9,630 bases of DNA from positions 1 through 9,630 of the forward strand of contig DASSJI010000144.1 in NCBI GenBank assembly GCA_035691285.1, in the 5' to 3' direction. This document shows positions 1 to 5,518 of the stretch, piece by piece (the stretch's first letter is position 1; each line of letters starts with the position of its first letter). This DNA is from DATFEN01 sp035691285. Lineage in GTDB: Bacteria > Acidobacteriota > Vicinamibacteria > Fen-336. Below the pieces are notes generated by a model. It made no database searches and had not been told where the DNA came from. It saw nothing but the letters and a program-made list of their open reading frames with translations. A program made the translations under genes and the position numbers.

Positions 1-70
1 CGGCGTTCCGGGAGCTCCTTGCACCGAAGGGCTGAGTGACCTTCGTTCGGTCCGCGTGGCTGCGTTAGAG

Positions 71-364
71 CTACGGCCGCGGCTTGCGCCTGATCTTGCG
101 CCTCGCCTTGATGCCGAAGTACTGTCGCATCTCGTCCGGCGACACGCCTCCCTGCTCGCGGTGCGCGCGGCGCGATCGCTCCATGATCGCGAGGAACTTC
201 GGGTGCGTGCCGATGGCCAGGCTCTCCCAGTCAGCGCCCTCCGGCACGGCGGTGAGCGCGGCTACTGGCTTGCCGCCGACCGTGACCACGACGCCTTCCT
301 CGCGTGCTCGCCGCACATACTCGGCAAGAGGAGCCGTGGCCTGCTTCATCTCCACGGTCTTCAT
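71..364 (-). CDS. Phd/YefM-family antitoxin of a type II toxin-antitoxin pair
   Basis: This 97-residue protein should bind and neutralise the toxin encoded just upstream and repress their shared promoter. The N-terminus looks like a Phd/YefM DNA-binding fold: a short MKTVEMKQA strand, a helix (about residues 10-22), then a VVVTVGGKPVAAL beta hairpin (25-37). That hairpin is the usual 'v.it..gkpvavl' signature of the family. Residues 54-84 (HPKFLAIMERSRR... to EEMRQYFG) would be the toxin-binding helical tail. It ends in a very basic stretch (86-97, mostly R and K), longer than usual. The ATG start overlaps the toxin stop as ATGA (361-364), so the two are translationally coupled. The order is toxin first, the reverse of most Phd/YefM pairs. 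Family assignment is firm; function as an antitoxin is inferred from family and neighbour. Confidence 0.85.
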   Translation of the reverse strand: MKTVEMKQATAPLAEYVRRAREEGVVVTVGGKPVAALTAVPEGADWESLAIGTHPKFLAIMERSRRAHREQGGVSPDEMRQYFGIKARRKIRRKPRP

Positions 365-687
365 GACAGATCGATCTCCTCCCCGCCAATGAAGACGAGG
401 CTGCGGTCCTTGATCCCCACGGCTCGGATCTCCACTTTGCGTGCTTCCTCGATCACCTCATAGTAAACCCTGAGCTCCCCGATACGCAGCTCGAAACGCG
501 CCAGCCTGTTGGGTTGAAGCGGTTTGCGGTTGCGCGTCACTACAGTCGGTTGGTGGAGGAGTTGTACGTCGACGGCGTTCAGCACCCTGGTCCGCTGGCG
601 AGCGTTTAGCGCCGCCAAGTGGTCTTGGCATGAAGGCGAGTATTCGATGACGTACGGCGGCTTCTTCCGCGTGGAACGCTTCACCAA
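361..687 (-). CDS. RelE/ParE-superfamily toxin
   Basis: This 108-residue basic protein is probably a ribosome-dependent mRNA interferase or related RelE/ParE-fold toxin. The fold signature is visible: an N-terminal strand (YVIEYSPSC, 12-20), a helical pair with HLAALNARQR (23-32), then the conserved core RNRKPLQPN (52-60) and ARFELRIGELRVYYEV (63-78). The last strand is VEIRAVGIKDR (85-95). The family core is 'n.k.L..n..ar.RlR.GdyRv.Y.v', with R64, R68 and R73 as likely functional basic residues. The start is uncertain by one codon. TTG at 687 is used here, but GTG at 682-684 is as good and fits the upstream -10-like box better. No Shine-Dalgarno sequence is visible. The gene overlaps the antitoxin by 4 bases and is lower in GC than the operon across the divergent promoter, which suggests acquisition. 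RNA cleavage versus gyrase poisoning cannot be told from sequence. Confidence 0.82.
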   Translation of the reverse strand: MVKRSTRKKPPYVIEYSPSCQDHLAALNARQRTRVLNAVDVQLLHQPTVVTRNRKPLQPNRLARFELRIGELRVYYEVIEEARKVEIRAVGIKDRSLVFIGGEEIDLS

Positions 688-691
688 GGCG

Positions 692-697
692 ATGCTA
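692..697 (-). promoter_or_regulatory. Candidate -10 box of the toxin-antitoxin operon
   Basis: Read on the minus strand the hexamer is TAGCAT, close to the sigma-70 TATAAT consensus at four of six positions. It lies 7 bases before the GTG codon at 684. That geometry would place the transcription start on or next to the start codon, giving a leaderless mRNA, in line with the lack of a Shine-Dalgarno sequence. No convincing -35 hexamer is seen. Inference from sequence only. Confidence 0.35.
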
Positions 698-698
698 T

Positions 699-716
699 TC
701 CGGATGACATCCGGAT
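699..716. repeat. Direct TCCGGAT repeat, candidate antitoxin operator
   Basis: TCCGGAT occurs at 699-705 and again at 710-716, 11 bases start to start, about one helical turn. Each copy contains the palindrome TCCGGA; the second sits in the longer palindrome ATCCGGAT (709-716). The pair lies immediately upstream of the toxin's -10-like box. That is where a Phd/YefM-type antitoxin or its complex commonly binds to autorepress. The repeat is seen directly; the operator role is inferred. Confidence 0.45.
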
Positions 717-725
717 CGGGACCGC

Positions 726-739
726 GCCGCTTCAGCGGC
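726..739. repeat. 14-base palindrome in the divergent promoter region
   Basis: GCCGCT (726-731), a TC centre, then AGCGGC (734-739) form a perfect inverted repeat. It sits 9 bases upstream of the -10-like TAGACT of the Trm112 gene. It could be an operator half-site pair. As RNA it would be a 5-base-pair stem with a UUCA loop. It has no U-tract on either strand, so it is not a convincing terminator. Such palindromes arise by chance in GC-rich DNA. Confidence 0.25.
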
Positions 740-748
740 CTGCTGCGT

Positions 749-754
749 TAGACT
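749..754 (+). promoter_or_regulatory. Candidate -10 box of the Trm112-led operon
   Basis: TAGACT lies 7 bases before the ATG at 762 and matches TATAAT at four of six positions. No Shine-Dalgarno sequence lies between it and the ATG, so transcription would start at or within a few bases of the start codon. This would be the main promoter for the six-gene operon. No good -35 element is evident. It runs divergent to the toxin-antitoxin promoter within the same 74-77 bases. Confidence 0.4.
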
Positions 755-761
755 GACTCGC

Positions 762-938
762 ATGGCCATCCATCCCGACCTGCTCGAGATCCTCGCCTGC
801 CCTGTGTGCAAGACCCCGGTGGAGCTCGTCAAGGAGGGCGCCGGACTGCGCTGCGGCCAGTGCAGGCGCGTCTACCCGGTCAAGGACGACATCCCGATCA
901 TGCTCCCCGAGGAGGCCGTGCAAGAGGACCAGGCCTGA
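762..938 (+). CDS. Trm112 family protein (UPF0434/YcaR-like)
   Basis: This 58-residue protein (MAIHPDLLEILACPVC...) carries the family signature. A 'lLeiLaCPvCk' start with C13 and C16 is followed by a second cysteine pair C31-G-Q-C34 (rubredoxin-like knuckles, likely a zinc site). Then comes 'r.YPvkddIPiML.eEA' (residues 37-52), which matches the 'r.YPI.dgIPvmL..eA' of bacterial homologues. Length is typical (about 55-70). Eukaryotic and archaeal Trm112 activates methyltransferases; the role of the bacterial versions is unsettled. In Escherichia coli the homologue ycaR lies between lpxK and kdsB, both lipopolysaccharide genes, so leading a lipopolysaccharide-type operon here is in keeping. 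The stop overlaps the next gene as CTGA (935-938). No Shine-Dalgarno sequence precedes the ATG. Confidence 0.93.
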   Translation: MAIHPDLLEILACPVCKTPVELVKEGAGLRCGQCRRVYPVKDDIPIMLPEEAVQEDQA

Positions 939-2242
939 GCCTCGACCGGATCCTGCTCGGGCTGCTGGCCGGCGTCGCGGCCACATGCCTCGTCTCGATC
1001 TTCGCAGCGCAGCTCCTCTTCGCACTGGCCCTGGTCGTGCAGCTCGCCCGCGTCGCGACCGGCCAGGCGCGCTGGCCGAGGCTGCCGGTGGACGGGCCGA
1101 TCCTGGCGTTCAGCGTCTGGTCCCTGCTCTCGGCGTCGTTCTCGTCGGACCCGCTCGACTCCCACGAGAGCGCCAAGAAGCTGGTGCTGTTCCTGCTCCT
1201 CTACGTCGCCGCCGAGGTGATGAGCGAGGCCTCCGCGCGCGAGCGGGTCATGGATGCGGCCCTGCTCGGGGGTCTCGTGCTCGCGACGGGCGCGCTCCTG
1301 CAGTACTACCTGCTCGGCTTCGACACCGCCGCGAGACGGCCCCGCAGCTTCCTGGGTCACTACATGACCGCCTCGGGCCTCGCGATGGGCGTGCTGATCG
1401 TGTCGGCCGCTCGCCTCGCGTTCACGCCCCAGGCGCTGCCCCGGCGGTCCGACCTGGTGAAGGCCGCCCTGCTGTTCGTCGGCCTCCTCGCCGTCGCCGG
1501 GGCTGGCGCCAGCGGCCTCTTCGCCCTGGAGGTCGAGCGCCTGTTCGTGGCGGCGCTCGCCCTGCTGGCCTTCATGCTCGCCGTGCGCGGCGGAGGCTGG
1601 CCAACGCCGGGCGCGCGAACGCTCCTGGCCTCGCTGGCCTTCGCGACCTCCGCGTGGGCGCTGCTCGTGTCACGCACCCGCAACGCGTGGATCGGCGCCG
1701 TGCTGGGTCTCACGATCGTGTCCGTGCTCAGGGCGCCGAAGCTCCTGGTCGCCCTCGCCGCGGGCATCGTCGCCGTGGCCATCGTGCGCCCGGCGCCGGT
1801 GATGGAGCGGCTGAGCCTCGATGCGAGCAGCGTCGACCGCTACTACATGTGGCAGGCGGGTTTCGACATGATGCGCGACAAGCCGGTCTTCGGCCAGGGT
1901 CCGGGCCGCATCCTCGCCGCGTATCCGGCCTATCGCTGGCCCGAGGCTCCCAACGCCCTGACCCCGCACATGCACAACAACGTGGTGCAGATCGCCGCGG
2001 AGCGCGGCCTGCCGTGCCTGGCCTGGTGGATCTGGCTGGTCGCCGCGCTGCTCGCCGACGCCTGGCGGGCCCTGCGCCGCTCCGGCCACTGGGGAGCGCA
2101 CGCGGCCCTGGCGCTGCTCGTGGCGATCCTCGCCGCGGGGATGTTCGAGTACAACTTCGGCGACTCCGAGGTCCTGATGTTCGTGCTCGTCGTCGCGGCC
2201 CTTCCCTACGCGCTCCGTCCCCGGACCGTCGCCGTCGCATGA
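935..2242 (+). CDS. O-antigen ligase / Wzy-type polymerase family membrane protein
   Basis: This 435-residue multispanning inner-membrane protein has about ten hydrophobic segments. It should join or polymerise undecaprenyl-linked polysaccharide units on the periplasmic face. It carries the Wzy_C hallmarks: the membrane-boundary SRTRNAWIG stretch (R247, R249, W252), a large periplasmic loop (about 255-350) including FDMMRDKPVFGQGPG, and the end-of-loop HMHNNVVQIAAERGLP (H345, H347, N348). The H-x-HN...E.G pattern is the family's conserved segment. No ATG, GTG or TTG precedes the first membrane helix in frame except an ATG deep inside the Trm112 gene. The likely start is therefore CTG at 935, overlapping the upstream stop as CTGA, with AGAGG (923-928 region) as ribosome site. 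Ligase (WaaL) and polymerase (Wzy) cannot be told apart by sequence alone. The stop overlaps the next ATG as ATGA. Confidence 0.85.
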   Translation: MSLDRILLGLLAGVAATCLVSIFAAQLLFALALVVQLARVATGQARWPRLPVDGPILAFSVWSLLSASFSSDPLDSHESAKKLVLFLLLYVAAEVMSEASARERVMDAALLGGLVLATGALLQYYLLGFDTAARRPRSFLGHYMTASGLAMGVLIVSAARLAFTPQALPRRSDLVKAALLFVGLLAVAGAGASGLFALEVERLFVAALALLAFMLAVRGGGWPTPGARTLLASLAFATSAWALLVSRTRNAWIGAVLGLTIVSVLRAPKLLVALAAGIVAVAIVRPAPVMERLSLDASSVDRYYMWQAGFDMMRDKPVFGQGPGRILAAYPAYRWPEAPNALTPHMHNNVVQIAAERGLPCLAWWIWLVAALLADAWRALRRSGHWGAHAALALLVAILAAGMFEYNFGDSEVLMFVLVVAALPYALRPRTVAVA

Positions 2243-4509
2243 AGAGCCGCTTCGCGCTGCTCCTGGCGGCGCTCCTGAGCGGCTGCCGAGGCCCGGAGGG
2301 CTTGCCGCTCGTCCTCGATCTGGCGGCGGCGACGCCGGCAGCCGATCGTGAAGGGCCCTGGCGGGTCATCTCCTTCGGGACGCCTGCGGGCATCGCGGCG
2401 CAGTTCTCGGGCTTCTACGATGCGCCGCTTGCCCCCTCGGGCGATACGGCTGCCTGGGTCGCGCGGGACGTCGAGCTCGGCTTCCGTCTGGCCAGCGTCG
2501 AGCCGCGCGTCGCGCTCCTCGACCTCGCGCCCTTCCCCGGTGTCGCGAGCCAGGGCGCGGAGATCTTTCTCAACGGCGAGCGCGTCGGGGGCTTCGGCCT
2601 GACCCCGGCGCGCCGGCGCTACCGCGTGGGACTAGCCGTGAAGCTCCAGCGCGAGGGCGTCAACCGGATGCGGATCCGCTTCGCTGCCGCGGGAGCGTCG
2701 CAGAAGACCTTCCGGCGCCGGATGGCTGCGGTCCTGTACGGCCTGTCGCTCGTCCCGGCCAGTGATCGCTCGCATGCCGATCTGGTCGCGCCGGCCGCGC
2801 CGCCCCCGCTCTCGGCCGACGGGGACGAGGTCACCCTCGCGGCGCCCTTGACGCTGCGCTACGCGCTCCGTGCTCCCGAGGCCGGCGAGCTGCGTTTCAC
2901 GCCCGCCCTGCATCCGGCCGCCCGGGCCGCGGGAGGACGCGCCACGCTTCGCGTCCTGCTGGATGAGGAAGGCCGTGGCGAGCGCACGCTGTGGTCGGGC
3001 GACGTCACCGCAGGCCAGGGGTTGACCGGAGAGGTTGCCGTGGCGCTCGGCGCGACGCCCGGGGCGAGGATCGTGGTCGGCCTCCGGCGCGACGCGGGAG
3101 ATCAACCCCACGCCTGGGGCGTGTTCCGGAAGCCCCGGATCCTCGGCAGCGCGTCCCGGGACCCGCTCTCCACCCTGCCCTTGCCCACGCCCGTCGACCG
3201 GCGGGCAGACGCGCTGCGCGCCGGCCTCGGCGAGGCCAGCGTGGTCTACGTAATCCTCGACGCGGCGGGGGCTCGGCACTTCGGCGCCTACGGCTCACAG
3301 CGGCCCGCGACGCCGGAGTTCGACCGCATCGCCGCGGAGGGCGTGCTCTTCGAGGACGCCTACTCGGTCGCGACCTTCACCCACCTCAGCATGGGCTCCG
3401 CGTGGACCTCGGTGCTGCCCGACCAGCATCACAACGGGATCCTGCCCAACGCTCCGCTGCCGGAGGACCGGCTCACACTGGCACAGCTCCTCTCGGCCCA
3501 CGGGATCCACACGGCGGGCTTCGTCTCCAACGGCGTCGCGGGGCCGGGCTTCGCGCTGGACCGGGGGTTCCAGGAGTTCGACGAGGTCTTCAAGCGCCTC
3601 GGGGCCCACGCCGAGGCGTACCGGAAAGTGCTCCCGGCCTGGCTGCGTGCGAACGCGGCGAGGCGCTTCTTCCTCTACGTGCACTTCCGCGAGCCGCACT
3701 TCGCGTACGACCCGCCCTCGCCGTTCGACACGATGTTCGGCCCCGACAAGCCCCTCACGAAGGCGGTCAAGACGAAGTACGACTGGATCACGGACGTGAA
3801 CTGGAAGCGCCACGTGCCCAGCGCCGCCGAGCTCGAGCACCTCGGGCGGCTCTACGACGGGAACCTCGCGTACGTGGACCGCGAGCTGGGCGAGCTGCGC
3901 CGGGCGATGGAAGCGGCGGGTCTATGGGATCGCTCTCTGGTGATCGTCACGGCCGACCACGGCGACGGCCTGTACGAGCACGAGTACATCGGCCACCTCG
4001 ACCAGGTGTACGAAGAGCAGCTCCGCGTCCCGCTCGTCATCAAGTTCCCCAAGGGCAAGGGGCCGCGCGGCCAACGCGTCGCCGGGCTCGTGGACACGCT
4101 GGACATGGCGCCGACCGTCGCCGACGCCTTCCAGGTGCTGGGCCTGGACGGCTCCGACCAGGCCTTCCTCGGCCGCAGCCTGCTGCCCGTCGTGCTGGGC
4201 GCGCCGACGAAGCAGTGGGTGCTCGCCCGCTGCGCCGGCGAGCAGCCCAAGTACGGCCTTCGCGAGGGCCGGACGAAGGTCGTCTATCACACGGCCCGCG
4301 ACACCGCGGAGCTCTACGACATCGTCGACGATCCGGGAGAGAAGAACGACCTCGCGCCGTCACGTCCGCTCCAGACTGCCTACTACCGCCAGGCGATCCG
4401 CCGCTTGCTGCTGGCCATGCGCCGCGGCCCGCGCGCGGCCGCGCCGAGCGATGCCGAGCTCACGGAGGAACAGCGCGAGAACCTGCGCGCGCTGGGCTAC
4501 GTGCAGTAG
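2239..4509 (+). CDS. Lipoprotein of the sulfatase/alkaline phosphatase superfamily with threonine nucleophile
   Basis: This 756-residue protein starts with a lipoprotein signal, MKSRFALLLAALLSGC. The lipobox is L13-S-G-C16 and R17 at +2 favours the outer membrane. Residues about 25-320 are a beta-rich N-terminal region (GAEIFLNGERVGGF is typical of jelly-roll modules). The catalytic domain starts at VVYVILDAAGARHFGAYGS, with metal ligand D341. The nucleophile segment T381-H-L-S-M-G-S-A-W-T-S aligns with the C/S-x-P-S-R-x5-T-G sulfatase motif but has threonine where formylglycine would form. Other metal-site residues are D573-H574 (VTADHGDGLYEHE) and H586 (GHLDQVYEEQLRVPL). The C-terminus is ELYDIVDDPGEKNDLA plus an ENLRALGYVQ tail, common in this group. 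Threonine is the nucleophile in phospho-transferring relatives (EptA, LtaS, NPP), so a phosphodiesterase or phosphotransferase acting on an envelope glycan or lipid is more likely than a sulfatase. Substrate unknown. It overlaps the ligase gene by ATGA. Confidence 0.88.
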   Translation: MKSRFALLLAALLSGCRGPEGLPLVLDLAAATPAADREGPWRVISFGTPAGIAAQFSGFYDAPLAPSGDTAAWVARDVELGFRLASVEPRVALLDLAPFPGVASQGAEIFLNGERVGGFGLTPARRRYRVGLAVKLQREGVNRMRIRFAAAGASQKTFRRRMAAVLYGLSLVPASDRSHADLVAPAAPPPLSADGDEVTLAAPLTLRYALRAPEAGELRFTPALHPAARAAGGRATLRVLLDEEGRGERTLWSGDVTAGQGLTGEVAVALGATPGARIVVGLRRDAGDQPHAWGVFRKPRILGSASRDPLSTLPLPTPVDRRADALRAGLGEASVVYVILDAAGARHFGAYGSQRPATPEFDRIAAEGVLFEDAYSVATFTHLSMGSAWTSVLPDQHHNGILPNAPLPEDRLTLAQLLSAHGIHTAGFVSNGVAGPGFALDRGFQEFDEVFKRLGAHAEAYRKVLPAWLRANAARRFFLYVHFREPHFAYDPPSPFDTMFGPDKPLTKAVKTKYDWITDVNWKRHVPSAAELEHLGRLYDGNLAYVDRELGELRRAMEAAGLWDRSLVIVTADHGDGLYEHEYIGHLDQVYEEQLRVPLVIKFPKGKGPRGQRVAGLVDTLDMAPTVADAFQVLGLDGSDQAFLGRSLLPVVLGAPTKQWVLARCAGEQPKYGLREGRTKVVYHTARDTAELYDIVDDPGEKNDLAPSRPLQTAYYRQAIRRLLLAMRRGPRAAAPSDAELTEEQRENLRALGYVQ

Positions 4510-4513
4510 CGGG

Positions 4514-4519
4514 TAGAAT
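4514..4519 (+). promoter_or_regulatory. Candidate internal -10 box before rfaE1
   Basis: TAGAAT matches the TATAAT consensus at five of six positions. It lies in the 19-base gap between the sulfatase-family gene and rfaE1, ending 9 bases before the ATG at 4529. No Shine-Dalgarno sequence is visible in the gap. A second, nearly leaderless transcript starting at rfaE1 would explain why this is the only operon junction without a start/stop overlap. No clear -35 element is seen. Confidence 0.42.
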
Positions 4520-4528
4520 CGCCCTTTC

Positions 4529-5518
4529 ATGCCCGCGCTGACCCATGCCCGCAGCCGCTCACTGCTCCGCGCCATGGGCGGACGGCGGGTGCTGATCCTC
4601 GGCGACGTGATGCTCGACGAGTTCCTGTGGGGCCGCGTGGCGCGCATCTCGCCCGAGGCGCCGGTGCCGGTGGTCGAGATTCAGCGCGAGAGCTTCCACG
4701 TGGGCGGCGCGGGCAACGTGGCGCGGAACGTCCGCGCCCTGGGAGGCGAGGCCGCCCTGGTCGGGGTCGTGGGGCGCGACGCGGCGGCCTCGCGCCTGCG
4801 CGACGAGCTCCGGGCCTCGGCAGTGGAGGACGCGCTCGTCGAGGCGGGCGGACGTCCGACCACCGTGAAGACGCGCATCGTGGCCCACAACCAGCAGGTG
4901 TGCCGCGCGGACCGCGAGCGCTCCGACGAGCTGTCCGCCGCCCTCGAGGCCGCGGTCGTCGCCCGCGTCTCGGGCGCGCTGCGCTCGGCCGACGCGCTCG
5001 TCGTGTCCGACTACCAGAAGGGCGTCGTGACGCCGCGGGTGATGCGCTCGGCGGTGGCCCTCGCGCGGCGGCGGCGCGTGCCCGTGCTCGTGGATCCGAA
5101 GGTGCGCCACTTCGCCCTCTACCGGGGCGCCACGGTCGTGACGCCGAACCTGCTCGAGGCGGAGCAGGCCAGCGGCGTCCGCATCCGCAGCGAGGCCGAC
5201 CTGCGCTCGGCCGGCACGCGGCTCCTGCGCTCGCTGCGCTGCCGCGCGGTCCTGATCACGCGGGGCGAACAGGGCATGAGCCTCTTCGAGGCCGGCCGGC
5301 GGCCCCTTCACATCCCCGCGGCGGCGCGCGAGGTGTTCGACGTGACCGGCGCCGGCGACACGGTGATCGCCACGCTGAGCCTGGCGCTCTGCGCGGGCGC
5401 GTCGCTGGCTCAGGCCGCCGCGTTGGCGAACGACGCCGCCGGCGTGGTGGTGGCGAAGCTGGGCACCGCCACTGTGAGCCCGGAGGAGCTGCTCCTGGTC
5501 CGCGAGCCCCGCGCGTGA
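4529..5518 (+). CDS. rfaE1: D-glycero-beta-D-manno-heptose-7-phosphate kinase (single-domain HldA/RfaE1)
   Basis: This 329-residue cytosolic PfkB/ribokinase-family enzyme phosphorylates heptose 7-phosphate at C1 to give the 1,7-bisphosphate on the way to ADP-heptose for the lipopolysaccharide inner core. It shows the HldE kinase-domain signatures in order: LILGDVMLDEFLWG (22-35), RISPEAPVPVVE, the glycine motif GGAGNVARNVRALGG, KTRIVAHNQQVCRAD, VVSDYQKGVVTP, VLVDPK (with TPNLLEAE following), and the ATP/catalytic motif DVTGAGDTV (271-279) with base D277. It ends after the kinase domain. The cytidylyltransferase-like domain of bifunctional E. coli HldE (about 477 residues) is absent, so a separate rfaE2 must exist elsewhere if the pathway is complete. 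ATG at 4529 is used; ATGs at 4544 and 4574 are alternatives. The TGA overlaps the next GTG as GTGA. Confidence 0.93.
   Translation: MPALTHARSRSLLRAMGGRRVLILGDVMLDEFLWGRVARISPEAPVPVVEIQRESFHVGGAGNVARNVRALGGEAALVGVVGRDAAASRLRDELRASAVEDALVEAGGRPTTVKTRIVAHNQQVCRADRERSDELSAALEAAVVARVSGALRSADALVVSDYQKGVVTPRVMRSAVALARRRRVPVLVDPKVRHFALYRGATVVTPNLLEAEQASGVRIRSEADLRSAGTRLLRSLRCRAVLITRGEQGMSLFEAGRRPLHIPAAAREVFDVTGAGDTVIATLSLALCAGASLAQAAALANDAAGVVVAKLGTATVSPEELLLVREPRA

Noticed and set aside
3..35. An 11-codon open stretch ending in TGA at the left edge (AFRELLAPKG).
   Set aside because: It could be the 3' end of an upstream plus-strand gene, but 10 residues are too few to recognise, and chance is not excluded.
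726..739. GCCGCT/AGCGGC palindrome as a terminator for the TA operon or an upstream gene.
   Set aside because: It has no U-tract on either strand, a short stem, and lies upstream of both divergent genes, so termination is not supported.
806..934. N-terminal extension of the ligase gene from ATG 806.
   Set aside because: It lies almost wholly inside the Trm112 gene in another frame. The encoded residues are Arg/Gly-rich and unlike a membrane protein N-terminus.
985..2238. Open frame upstream of and continuous with the sulfatase-family gene.
   Set aside because: It is Arg-rich nonsense overlapping the ligase gene. The lipoprotein signal starting at ATG 2239 and the ATGA overlap fix the true start.
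2991..4541. A 516-codon plus-strand frame inside the sulfatase-family gene.
   Set aside because: The product is Arg/Pro/Gly-rich with no motif. It shadows the catalytic domain, whose own frame has all the expected motifs.
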